From positions 62,001 to 126,000 of the forward strand of contig NZ_JAOQJF010000009.1 of the NCBI RefSeq assembly GCF_025567195.1: a stretch of DNA of 64,000 nucleotides. The letters run 5' to 3'. A program made the translations under genes and the position numbers. Below, in pieces: positions 16,672 through 24,758 of this stretch (its first letter is position 1; each line of letters opens with the position of its first letter). Source of the stretch: Alitiscatomonas aceti (GTDB lineage Bacteria > Bacillota > Clostridia > Lachnospirales > Lachnospiraceae). The notes under the pieces were generated by a model. It was not told the DNA's origin, searched no databases, and saw only the letters and a program-made list of their open reading frames with translations.

Positions 16672-17720
16672 GGAAATCTGTAAAAACGAGGAAAATAAGA
16701 GGGGGAACATGGCTGGCGCTGGCAGTGATGTTCCTTTTCTGTCTCCTTTCCGGCTGTGGGAGAGCAGAGAGCGGAGAGGAGCCGGGAGACGGGGAAGGCG
16801 GGAGGAAATTAAAGGTAGCCGCCACTCTGTTCCCCTATTATGATTTTGTGCGCCAGGTGGCCGGAGACCAGGTAGAGCTGTCCCTGGTGATCCCGGCGGG
16901 CATGGACAGCCATTCCTTTGAGCCTACGCCGAAGGACATCCGCATCATGCAGGAGGCGGATGTGATCATCGCCAACGGCGGGGCCATGGAGCACTGGGTG
17001 GACCAGGTGGTGGATTCCTTTGACCGGGAGGACCAGACGGTGGTCATTATGATGGACCATGTGGACGCGGTGGAGGAAGAGATCGTGGAAGGGATGGAGC
17101 ATTCCGACGAAGGCCATGGCCACGTTCATGTCCATGAGGACGGTGAGGAAGATGGTCATCTGGAGGAGGATGAGAGTCAGTATGAGATCGAGTACGACGA
17201 GCATATCTGGACCTCCCCGGTCAATGCCATGAGGATGGTGGACGTGATCGCTGAGACTCTTACGGAAAGGGATCCGGACCATGGGGCCATGTACCAGGCA
17301 GGAGCTGCCGCGTATCTGGAGGAGCTGGAAAGACTGGACAAAGAATTCCGGGAGGTAAGGGATAGCGCGGTCCACGACATGATCGTCATGGGCGATAAGT
17401 TCCCGCTGCGGTATTTTGCCGACACCTACGGACTCCGTTACCGGGCGGCCTTTTCCGGCTGCTCCTCGGATACAGAGCCCAGCGCCAGGACCATCGCCTA
17501 TCTGATCGACAAGGTAAAAGAGGAGGGGCTTCCTGTGATTTACTATCTGGAGCTTTCCAGCCACCGGGTGGCGGAGATCATCGGAGAAGAGACAGGGGCC
17601 GTACCTCTTTTGTTCCATTCCTGCCATAACGTGACCCGGCGGCAGTTTGAGGAAGGGGTCACATACCTGGAGCTGATGGAACAGAATGTGAAGAATCTGT
17701 GGGAGGGACTGTGCAAATGA
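16668..17720 (+). CDS. znuA: Zinc ABC transporter substrate-binding lipoprotein
   Basis: Cluster A-I metal receptor, 350 residues. Lipobox LSGC after a hydrophobic stretch; KVAATLFPYYDFVRQVAGD; the first zinc-binding region HSFEPTPKDI; a His/Asp/Glu-rich loop (HSDEGHGHVHVHEDGEE) typical of zinc-specific members; EHIWTSPVNAMRM; and GDKFPLRYFADTYGL. The start must lie near 16668, because no ATG or GTG precedes the signal peptide closely. The TTG there has GAGGAG upstream and overlaps the HAD stop (TTGA), so translation is coupled. Followed by overlapping znuC and znuB. Called Zn rather than Mn because of the His-rich loop. Confidence 0.9.
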   Translation: MRKSVKTRKIRGGTWLALAVMFLFCLLSGCGRAESGEEPGDGEGGRKLKVAATLFPYYDFVRQVAGDQVELSLVIPAGMDSHSFEPTPKDIRIMQEADVIIANGGAMEHWVDQVVDSFDREDQTVVIMMDHVDAVEEEIVEGMEHSDEGHGHVHVHEDGEEDGHLEEDESQYEIEYDEHIWTSPVNAMRMVDVIAETLTERDPDHGAMYQAGAAAYLEELERLDKEFREVRDSAVHDMIVMGDKFPLRYFADTYGLRYRAAFSGCSSDTEPSARTIAYLIDKVKEEGLPVIYYLELSSHRVAEIIGEETGAVPLLFHSCHNVTRRQFEEGVTYLELMEQNVKNLWEGLCK

Positions 17721-18427
17721 GCCAGCCGTTATTAAAATGTGAGCATGTGGATTTTGGATATGAAAATTATGATGTGGTAAAGGATGTGTCCCTGGAGATC
17801 TGCCAGGGGGATTACCTCTGCATCGTGGGAGAAAACGGATCGGGAAAGAGCACGCTGATGAAGGGGCTTCTGGGGCTTTTAAAGCCCACTGGCGGAAGCC
17901 TTATGGTATCCGACGATCTGAAGCGGTCCGGCATCGGATATCTTCCCCAGCAGACGCCGGCCCAGAAGGATTTTCCGGCCACAGTCCAGGAGGTGGTGAT
18001 CTCCGGCTGTCTCGGAAAGCGGGGGAACCGTCCGTTTTACTCAAAAAAAGAAAGGGAAACGGCGGCAGTGAACATGGAGCGTCTGGGGATCACAGATCTG
18101 AGAAAGAGCTGCTACCGGGATCTTTCCGGCGGCCAGAAGCAGAGGACGCTGATCGCCAGGGCCCTCTGTGCCACAGACCGCCTTCTGATCCTGGACGAGC
18201 CCATCACCGGGCTGGATCCCTCCACCACCCAGGACTTTTACCGGGTGATCCGCCATTTGAACCGGGAGGAGCAGGTGGCCGTCTTAATGGTGTCCCACGA
18301 TATCCAGAACATCGTGGCCCAGGCCAATAAGATCCTCCACTTAAAGCAGAGCGTGTTATTTTACGGCTCTGTGGAAGACTATAAACAGACGGAATGCGGG
18401 AGAGAATTCCTGGGAGGTGGAAAATGA
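17717..18427 (+). CDS. znuC: Zinc ABC transporter ATP-binding protein
   Basis: 236 residues from the ATG at 17717, which overlaps the znuA stop (ATGA) and has GGGAGGG upstream. Walker A GENGSGKST, signature LSGGQKQRTLIARAL, Walker B LLILDEPITGLD and switch His VSHD are intact. Energises zinc import with ZnuA and ZnuB. Confidence 0.92.
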   Translation: MSQPLLKCEHVDFGYENYDVVKDVSLEICQGDYLCIVGENGSGKSTLMKGLLGLLKPTGGSLMVSDDLKRSGIGYLPQQTPAQKDFPATVQEVVISGCLGKRGNRPFYSKKERETAAVNMERLGITDLRKSCYRDLSGGQKQRTLIARALCATDRLLILDEPITGLDPSTTQDFYRVIRHLNREEQVAVLMVSHDIQNIVAQANKILHLKQSVLFYGSVEDYKQTECGREFLGGGK

Positions 18428-19242
18428 TGGAGCTTTTAAGAGAAATGCTTTCGTATCCGTTCATCGTCCGGGCGCTGACCGGCGGCCTTCTGATCTCTCT
18501 GTGCGCCTCCCTTCTGGGGGTGAGCCTGGTGCTGAAGCGGTATTCTATGATCGGGGACGGCTTATCCCATGTATCCTTTGGAGCCCTGTCCGTGGCCGTG
18601 GCCTTTGGGTGGGCTCCCCTGGCGGTATCCATCCCCGTGGTAGCCGCCGCTGCGGTGCTGCTCCTTCGGATCACCGGCAATGGCAAGATCAAGAGCGATG
18701 CGGCCATTGCCATGATCTCTGCCGGCTCCCTGGCTGTGGGGATCATCGTCACATCCCTGACCACGGGAATGACCACAGACGTCAGCAGCTATATGTTCGG
18801 CAGCATCCTGGCCATGAGCCGGGAGGACGTGGTATTGAGCGCCGTCCTGTCCCTGATCGTCCTGGGGATGTTCATTCTGTGCTACAATAAGGTGTTCGCC
18901 GTGACCTTCGATGAGAGCTTTGCCAGGGCCACCGGAGTCCGGGTCTCCGGCTACAATACGATCCTGGCGGTGCTGACGGCGGTCACCATTGTCCTGGGCA
19001 TGCGGATGATGGGAGCCATGCTGATCTCCAGCCTGATCATCTTTCCGGCCCTCACCTCCATGCGGGTATTTAAAAGCTTTTCCGGCGTGATCCTTTCGGC
19101 GGGGACCGTATCCGTGGTCTGCTTTTTCATCGGCCTGGTGCTTTCCTATGTGTATTCCATTCCGGCGGGAGCCAGCGTGGTGGTGGTCAACATGGGAGCC
19201 TTTGGGATTTTTTCCGTGATCCAGGCTGTCCGGAGGCGGTAG
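18424..19242 (+). CDS. znuB: Zinc ABC transporter permease
   Basis: ABC-3 family permease, about 272 residues, eight or so helices. Family stretches seen: FIVRALTGGLLISLCASLLG, SMIGDGLSHVSFGALSVAVAFGW, and GMRMMGAMLISSLIIFPALTSM. The ATG at 18424 overlaps the znuC stop and follows GGAGGTGG. Last gene of the coupled HAD-znuACB set. Confidence 0.92.
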   Translation: MMELLREMLSYPFIVRALTGGLLISLCASLLGVSLVLKRYSMIGDGLSHVSFGALSVAVAFGWAPLAVSIPVVAAAAVLLLRITGNGKIKSDAAIAMISAGSLAVGIIVTSLTTGMTTDVSSYMFGSILAMSREDVVLSAVLSLIVLGMFILCYNKVFAVTFDESFARATGVRVSGYNTILAVLTAVTIVLGMRMMGAMLISSLIIFPALTSMRVFKSFSGVILSAGTVSVVCFFIGLVLSYVYSIPAGASVVVVNMGAFGIFSVIQAVRRR

Positions 19243-19346
19243 GACGGGAAATTTTAAGGGCGGCGGTTGACTTTGGGAAAAAATGTGTTAAAGTTAGTAA
19301 CAGACAACCGTTATTTTATGGATTGAATAGAAAGAAGGAATTAAAA

Positions 19347-20510
19347 ATGACAAAGATCGATATTATTTCCGGCTTTCTGGGAGCTGGAAAGACCACATTT
19401 ATAAAAAAGCTTCTGGAGGAGGCCATCGCCGGGGAAAAGGTGGTGCTGATCGAAAATGAGTTTGGAGAGATCGGCATTGACGGCGGCTTTTTACAGGATT
19501 CTGGCATTGAGATCCGGGAAATGAACTCCGGCTGTATCTGCTGCTCTTTAGTGGGCGATTTCGGCCGCTCCCTGTCTGAGGTGCTGACCAAGTATGAGCC
19601 GGACCGGGTGATCATCGAGCCGTCCGGCGTTGGAAAGCTGTCTGACGTGATGAAGGCTGTCTGCGACGTGGCCGGAGAGATCGACGTGGTCTTAAACGGC
19701 TCTGTGACGGTGGTAGACGCCCAGAAGTGCAAAATGTATATGAAAAACTTCGGCGAGTTCTTCAATAACCAGATCGAAAGCGCCGGGACCATCGTTTTAA
19801 GCCGTACCGACGTGGCAGACGCCGATAAGGTGGCAAAGGCAGTGGAGCTGATCCGGGAGAAGAATCCTAAGGCAGCCGTTGTTACGACTCCCATCGGCCG
19901 TCTCACCGGAGCCCAGCTTCTGGAGATCATTGAAAAGCCCACCGACGACATGGCAGCTGAGCTTCTGGAGGAGGTAAGGCAGGGACACCATCATCATGAG
20001 GACGAAGGGTGCTGCTGCGGCCACGACCATGAGCACCATCACCACCACGATCATGAGGATGAGGAGTGCTGCTGCGGCCACGACCATGAGCATCACCATC
20101 ATCACGATCATGAGGAGGGAGAGTGCTGCTGCGGCCATGACCATGAGCACCATCACCACCACGATCATGAGGACGGGGAGTGCTGCTGCGGCCACGATCA
20201 CGACCATCATCACCATCACCACCACGGCCATGACGCCGACGAGGTTTTCACAAGCTGGGGACTGGAAACAAGCCGCAGCGTGAGCCTGGAACGGTTAAAT
20301 GAGATCCTCCATGACCTGGCCCACACAGAGAAGTACGGCACGGTGCTTCGTGCCAAGGGCATGCTGCCGGATGAAAACGGCGTATGGCACTATTTTGATA
20401 TGGTTCCCGAGGAGACGGAGGTGCGGGAAGGCGCGCCCATCTATACAGGAAAGGTGTGCGTCATCGGCTCCGGCTTAAAAGAGGACGATCTGAAGGAACT
20501 GTTCCATTAA
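19347..20510 (+). CDS. CobW/ZNG1-type GTPase with Cys/His metal-binding repeats
   Basis: 387 residues. G3E-family GTPase: Walker A GFLGAGKTTF, the metal-binding CxCC motif in SGCICCSLVGDF, and a NKxD-like SRTDVAD. Between the GTPase and the CobW C-terminal domain lies an expanded metal-binding insert: four 19-residue units, each CCCGHDHEHHHHHDHE-like, encoded by 57-base repeats starting at 20010, 20067, 20124 and 20181. The C-terminal domain follows (TSWGLETSRSVS...LAHTEKYGTVLRAKGML, in pieces). Family members act as zinc chaperones (YeiR/ZNG1) or cofactor insertases. Its position 100 bases after znuB supports zinc allocation. Start at 19347 with AAGGA upstream. Confidence 0.88.
   Translation: MTKIDIISGFLGAGKTTFIKKLLEEAIAGEKVVLIENEFGEIGIDGGFLQDSGIEIREMNSGCICCSLVGDFGRSLSEVLTKYEPDRVIIEPSGVGKLSDVMKAVCDVAGEIDVVLNGSVTVVDAQKCKMYMKNFGEFFNNQIESAGTIVLSRTDVADADKVAKAVELIREKNPKAAVVTTPIGRLTGAQLLEIIEKPTDDMAAELLEEVRQGHHHHEDEGCCCGHDHEHHHHHDHEDEECCCGHDHEHHHHHDHEEGECCCGHDHEHHHHHDHEDGECCCGHDHDHHHHHHHGHDADEVFTSWGLETSRSVSLERLNEILHDLAHTEKYGTVLRAKGMLPDENGVWHYFDMVPEETEVREGAPIYTGKVCVIGSGLKEDDLKELFH
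20010..20237 (+). repeat. Four in-frame 57-base repeats encoding Cys/His metal-binding units
   Basis: Perfectly spaced units start at 20010, 20067, 20124 and 20181. Each begins TGCTGCTGCGGCCA and encodes CCCGH followed by a His/Asp run. The last unit is degenerate at its end. Copy number could vary by slippage or recombination without shifting the frame. Confidence 0.85.
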
Positions 20511-20531
20511 TTTTAATCACTGGGAGAAATC

Positions 20532-21485
20532 ATGAGCGGAAATAATCAAGAAAAAATGCCGGTGTTTCTGATCAACGGCTTTCTGGAGGCTGGAAAGACC
20601 CAGTTTATCTCCTTTACACTGCAGCAGGAGTATTTCCAGGCTGACGGAGTTACGGTCCTGATCCTCTGCGAGGAGGGGGACACAGAATATGATCAGGAGC
20701 TGTTAAAGAAAACGCGGACAAGGGTGATCACCGTGGACAGCGCAGACGAGCTGGATGAGGACTTTTTCGGCCGTCTGGAAGCACTCTACGATCCGGACCG
20801 GGTGCTCATCGAATGGAACGGGATCTGGCCCCAGGACCTGCTGAAGCTTCCGGCAGACTGGGAGCTGTTCCAGCAGATCACCATCATCGACGGCTCCACC
20901 TTTGAGCTCTATTTAAATAACATGAAGCCGCTGCTGGGACTTATGGTGAGGAATTCCGAGCTGATCATCATGAACCGCTGCGACGATCTGACCGATGACA
21001 GCCTGACCCGCTACCGCAGGGGGTTAAAGGCCTTAAATCCACAGGCCGACCTGATCCTGGAGGATGCGGAAGGGGAGATCGAGCAGGAGCTTCTGGAGGA
21101 GGATCTGCCCTATGATATGAAGGCAGATGTGATCCAGATCGACCCGGGGGCCTACGGCATCTGGTATATCGACGCCCTGGACAAGGAGGACCGGTACAAG
21201 GGGAAGGTAGTGGAATTTACGGCTATGGTCTTAAAGTCTCCGGAATTCCCGAAGAATTACTTTGTTCCGGGCCGTATGGCCATGACCTGCTGCGAGGCGG
21301 ATATGACCTTCCTGGGCTTTGTATGCAAGGCAAGAGAGGCCAGGACCCTGGAGACCGGAATGTGGGTAAAGGTCCGGGCCAGGATCGAATATGAGTTCTG
21401 GCAGGACTACGACGGAACCGGTCCGGTGCTTTACGCGGAAAGCGTGGAGCCGGCAGAGGAGATCAAGGAGATCGTCCAGTTTTAG
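20532..21485 (+). CDS. CobW-like GTPase fused to a TIGR03943/YcgQ-like C-terminal domain
   Basis: 317 residues. N-terminal P-loop GFLEAGKTQFISF of the G3E type, with MNRCDD at the NKxD position; the metal-binding CxCC of the upstream paralogue is absent (LILCEEGDTEYD). Residues of about 215-310 resemble the C-terminal domain of YcgQ/TIGR03943 proteins: GKVVEFTAMVLKSPEFPKNY, FVPGRMAMTCCEADMTFLGF, WVKVRARIEYE. In other Firmicutes these are parts of separate proteins of a YcgR/YcgQ permease pair; here the GTPase carries the domain directly. It is 21 bases after the His-rich GTPase. Joint role in metal handling is inference. Confidence 0.75.
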   Translation: MSGNNQEKMPVFLINGFLEAGKTQFISFTLQQEYFQADGVTVLILCEEGDTEYDQELLKKTRTRVITVDSADELDEDFFGRLEALYDPDRVLIEWNGIWPQDLLKLPADWELFQQITIIDGSTFELYLNNMKPLLGLMVRNSELIIMNRCDDLTDDSLTRYRRGLKALNPQADLILEDAEGEIEQELLEEDLPYDMKADVIQIDPGAYGIWYIDALDKEDRYKGKVVEFTAMVLKSPEFPKNYFVPGRMAMTCCEADMTFLGFVCKAREARTLETGMWVKVRARIEYEFWQDYDGTGPVLYAESVEPAEEIKEIVQF

Positions 21486-21496
21486 GGCAATAAAGT

Positions 21497-21554
21497 AAAA
21501 ATAAGCTGCTGCGAAAGGAAAGCATCCATTTCCTTTTTGCAGCAGCTTATTTTT
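21497..21554 (+). terminator. Terminator after the GTPase pair
   Basis: Long stem AAAATAAGCTGCTGC...GCAGCAGCTTATTTTT with inner GAAAGGAAA/TTTCCTTTT pairing. T-run on the plus strand; the A-rich left arm could also serve the convergent deacetylase gene. Confidence 0.85.
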
Positions 21555-21612
21555 ATGCTCTGGGAAAGAATTATGCCGCCGGCAGGAAGCCCCGCAGGCA
21601 ATATTTCCTACC

Positions 21613-23079
21613 CTACATGGGCGGCACCGGCACCGGGCGCTCCCGGTCAAAAACGGTGGTAACGTCGAACAGGTCGCTTAAATGATCCTTGGAAGGATTT
21701 GTTTCCGGAAGATCGTAGTACATGCGGTAGCCGTCCAGGTTCCGCCGCCCCTGGCGCAAATAATCAGACCCCAGCTGTACCCAGGCGGGGCTGGAATCCA
21801 CATTGCAGAAATAGCGGAAGCCCTTGTCGTACAGATAGGCAAATTTCTCGTTTTCCCGGGTATAGGCCCGCCAGTCGCCCACGTCTGCGCCGAAGGGGTA
21901 GAGGATGATATCGGTGGGGCCGATGAGAGATTCCACCCGCTCCTCCCATTTATCGGTGTCTGTTTTTACAGAAGCCAGATCCCGGGAGCCCAGGTTGATA
22001 TGGCCCCAGCTGTGGGAGGCCAGCTCCCAGCCGCCGTCCCGGAGGCACTGGGCCACCTGTCGGACAGATTCCAGGTCCTCCTCATAATTAGGGTTGGAGT
22101 CCTTATATTCCGGATCGGTGCGATAGCCTAAAACACCCTGGTAGCCGGTGAAGGCCAGGACTGCCCTGGCTCCTTTATAGGAAAAGTCCGGGTGCTCTGC
22201 AATGAAATCCTCCAGCAGAGGTACCAGGTCGAAGGAGCCGGTGACCACGGTCCCGTCGTCCAGTTCCATTTCACAGGTGGGCTTTCCATCGTCCCCGATG
22301 ACGATCCGGGTGGCAAAGCCGTCGCCCTTCATATAGTCATAATAGCAGACATCGTCCTGGGACATGACGAAGGGCTTCTTTCCCGGCGGCAGCATGATAT
22401 CGCCGGCCACAAATTTTGGGTTTCCGTTTTCATCTGTGGTCTCATAGGCGATATCCCGCATCCGTACCAGCACATAGCCCCGTTCATACATCTGATCCAG
22501 GATCTTTAAAAATTCGCTTTTGGTGGTCATCACCTGGTTATAGCCCTTTTCATCTGAATCGCCGTCAAAGGCTTTTTTATTATCCATGATCAGGGAGTGG
22601 AAGAACACATGGGTGATGGAGGCCGTATCAGCCCGGACCAGTGTTGTTTTTATCTCTTCATAGGACGCGATGGCATCCAGGACCGCCTGCTCACCGGAAA
22701 ATTCTGCACTGTCCTTTAACAGGGCGATGGCTCCGTCATAGTCGTAGGAGGCGGCCAGGCCCGAGGCTCTGGAAAGGAGTTCGTCCAGGCTGGAGGGTTC
22801 TGTTTCCGCAGGACTGGTCCCTGTTTCTCCGTCCTCACCGTTTCCTGGGTCTGCGCCGGGCTCTGCGGGGCTGGATGCAGACGGGGCGTCGGGAGCAGGA
22901 TGGGAGCCGGCTCCGGGGAAGCCTTTTGTCTTAAAAAGCCAGATTCCTGCTCCGGCGGCAGCCAGGATCCCAAGGATCATGAAAAAGATGAGGATACGGA
23001 CCATGCGCTGGCGTTTTCTCTGCTTCTGGCGTCTGGATATGTATGCACGGCGGCGGGTATAGTCGTCTTCAAACTGCAT
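21613..23079 (-). CDS. Membrane-anchored polysaccharide deacetylase
   Basis: 488 residues from the ATG at 23079 (AGGTGAT upstream; the longer frame lacks a site). Arg/Lys-rich N-terminus, one membrane helix (ILIFFMILGILAAAGAGIWLF), a low-complexity Pro/Ser/Glu linker, a helical region, then a NodB-type deacetylase domain. Catalytic pieces: SQDDV (the TFDDG position, with the two Asp kept), the zinc motif SHSWGHINLG (HxxxH), and ILYPFGADVG (RxPxG-like position). Probably removes N-acetyl groups from a surface polysaccharide or peptidoglycan outside the membrane. The DDV instead of DDG is a variation seen in some clostridial members. Confidence 0.82.
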   Translation of the reverse strand: MQFEDDYTRRRAYISRRQKQRKRQRMVRILIFFMILGILAAAGAGIWLFKTKGFPGAGSHPAPDAPSASSPAEPGADPGNGEDGETGTSPAETEPSSLDELLSRASGLAASYDYDGAIALLKDSAEFSGEQAVLDAIASYEEIKTTLVRADTASITHVFFHSLIMDNKKAFDGDSDEKGYNQVMTTKSEFLKILDQMYERGYVLVRMRDIAYETTDENGNPKFVAGDIMLPPGKKPFVMSQDDVCYYDYMKGDGFATRIVIGDDGKPTCEMELDDGTVVTGSFDLVPLLEDFIAEHPDFSYKGARAVLAFTGYQGVLGYRTDPEYKDSNPNYEEDLESVRQVAQCLRDGGWELASHSWGHINLGSRDLASVKTDTDKWEERVESLIGPTDIILYPFGADVGDWRAYTRENEKFAYLYDKGFRYFCNVDSSPAWVQLGSDYLRQGRRNLDGYRMYYDLPETNPSKDHLSDLFDVTTVFDRERPVPVPPM

Positions 23080-23142
23080 TGGATCACCTCGAATCGTATT
23101 TTTAAGCCCTTTTCTGCCGGGCGGGCTTTTTATCCCTTCGTG

Positions 23143-23278
23143 GGTCTGCTTCACAGACATTATACCATGTCCTCCGGACATGGTCCCCCTCCGGGGAATT
23201 TAAGCGCCTGGATTTCTGCGGTGAACGCAGAAACCAGATGCGCGATGTTATAATGTCTGCTTCACAGACATTATAACA
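23143..23278. repeat. Palindromic dispersed repeat, copy B
   Basis: Opposite orientation to copy A (12500-12618). Stems: GTCTG/cttca/CAGAC (23143-23157), CATGTCC/tcc/GGACATG (23166-23182), CTGGATTTCTGCG/gtgaa/CGCAGAAACCAG (about 23208-23236), and GTTATAATGTCTG/cttca/CAGACATTATAAC (23247-23278). Differences from copy A fall in loops or as compensated stem changes. It fills the gap between the deacetylase and carboxypeptidase genes. Confidence 0.8.
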
Positions 23279-23435
23279 TAATTTCCCGGAAGGTGTTATG
23301 GGAATCCGTGAAAAAAAGCAACAATCCAGCCTTGTAAAGATCCGGATAGGACTGCTGCGAAAAATACATAAAGATCCATGTCCCAGCCATATTTTGTAAG
23401 GAGATCATGACGGTTTGAGAGGACATGGTGGAAAC

Positions 23436-24758
23436 GTGAAAAAAACAGGAAAACGGGCGGCCGCCCTTCTCCTATCCTGGGCGATGGCCCTGGGCGGCGG
23501 CTCTATGCCGGTGATGGCAGAAACAGTCCCAGGACGGGAAACGGTCCGGGAAGAAACGGAGGGAGGGAAGGCAGAGAGCCAGGAAAACGGCCAGACAGGG
23601 CCCCAGGGCCAGGAGACGGCCCAGCCGGGAGCTGTCCCGGAGGAGAGCGCCGGAGGGCCGCAGATCGCAGCGCCGTCAGCCCTTCTTATGGAGGCGTCTA
23701 CGGGAACGGTGATCTTTGAAAAAAATGCCGACGAGCCCAGAAATCCAGCCAGCGTCACCAAGATCATGACACTGATCCTTATATTCGATGCCCTCCAGTC
23801 AGGAAAGATCCGTCTGGACGACCAGGTGGTGACCAGCGCCTACGCCAAATCCATGGGAGGCTCCCAGGTATTCCTGGAGGAGGGGGAGATGCAGACCGTG
23901 GAAACACTGATCAAGTGCATCGTCATCGCCTCCGGCAACGATGCCTCCGTGGCCATGGCGGAGTACATAGGCGGAGACGAGGGGACCTTTGTGCGGATGA
24001 TGAACGAGCGGGCCGCAGGCCTTGGCATGGAGCACACGAGGTTTGTGGACTGCTGCGGCCTTACAGATTCTCCGGATCATGTGACCACGGCCCGGGATAT
24101 TGCCTTAATGTCCCGGGAACTGATCACAAAATATCCACAGATCATCAATTATTCTACCATATGGATGGAAAACATCACCCATGTGACGAAGCAGGGAACA
24201 AAGGAGTTCGGCCTGTCCAACACCAACCGGCTTTTGAAGATGCCTGTGAATTTCCAGGTGACGGGCCTTAAGACCGGTTCCACCAGCATTGCCAAATACT
24301 GTCTGTCAGCCACAGCGAAAAAAGACGGGGTGGAGCTGATCGCCGCCATCATGGCTGCGCCGGATTATAAGGTGCGGTTCCAGGATGCGGTGGCTCTTTT
24401 GAATTATGGATATGGAAACTGCCGTCTGTACCGGGATGAGGCGCCGCCGGAGCTGCCAAAGATCCAGGTGCTTGGAGGCGTCCGGGACTTTGTAAAGGCC
24501 GGGTACAGGGAAGGCTTTTCCTTCCTGGGACTCCACGGGGAGGATTTTTCCGCCATAGAGAAGGAGCTGCAGCTGGAAGGCCCGGTGGAAGCGCCGGTGG
24601 GAGAGGGAGATGTTTTCGGTTATCTGGTCTATACGCTGGATGGCGAGGAGCTGGGCCGGGTGGCCGTGACAGCAGAGGAGCCTGTGGAAAGGGCCGGATT
24701 TCCAGACTGTCTGAAAAAGGTGTGGGGGCTGTTTTTTACCCCCACACCAGCTTGCTGA
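23436..24758 (+). CDS. D-alanyl-D-alanine carboxypeptidase (peptidase S11)
   Basis: 440 residues, low-molecular-weight penicillin-binding protein trimming the terminal D-Ala of peptidoglycan stem peptides. Signal peptide at the start; catalytic SxxK in ASVTKIMT, SGN in IASGNDASVAMAEYIGG, and KTG in GLKTGSTSIAKYC, all intact. The C-terminal region after about residue 290 is the DacF-type beta domain. I prefer the GTG at 23436 (MKKTGKRAAALLLSW) with GGTGG upstream; a TTG at 23415 is possible. Its 3' end overlaps the convergent DHHW gene by 23 bases. Confidence 0.9.
   Translation: MKKTGKRAAALLLSWAMALGGGSMPVMAETVPGRETVREETEGGKAESQENGQTGPQGQETAQPGAVPEESAGGPQIAAPSALLMEASTGTVIFEKNADEPRNPASVTKIMTLILIFDALQSGKIRLDDQVVTSAYAKSMGGSQVFLEEGEMQTVETLIKCIVIASGNDASVAMAEYIGGDEGTFVRMMNERAAGLGMEHTRFVDCCGLTDSPDHVTTARDIALMSRELITKYPQIINYSTIWMENITHVTKQGTKEFGLSNTNRLLKMPVNFQVTGLKTGSTSIAKYCLSATAKKDGVELIAAIMAAPDYKVRFQDAVALLNYGYGNCRLYRDEAPPELPKIQVLGGVRDFVKAGYREGFSFLGLHGEDFSAIEKELQLEGPVEAPVGEGDVFGYLVYTLDGEELGRVAVTAEEPVERAGFPDCLKKVWGLFFTPTPAC
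24719..24748. terminator. Perfect hairpin inside overlapping convergent gene ends
   Basis: GGTGTGGGGG (24719-24728), loop with T6, CCCCCACACC (24739-24748). It lies within both coding ends. No T-run follows on either strand, so it may pause polymerase or RNase rather than terminate fully. Confidence 0.45.

Noticed and set aside
19797..20231. Minus-strand frame rich in Val, Met and Ala resembling a membrane protein
   Set aside because: Antisense of the Cys/His repeat in the CobW-type GTPase gene, same artefact.
20010..20237. Regular 57-base repeats considered as a CRISPR array
   Set aside because: Repeats are in frame inside a GTPase gene, have no unique spacers and encode metal-binding units.
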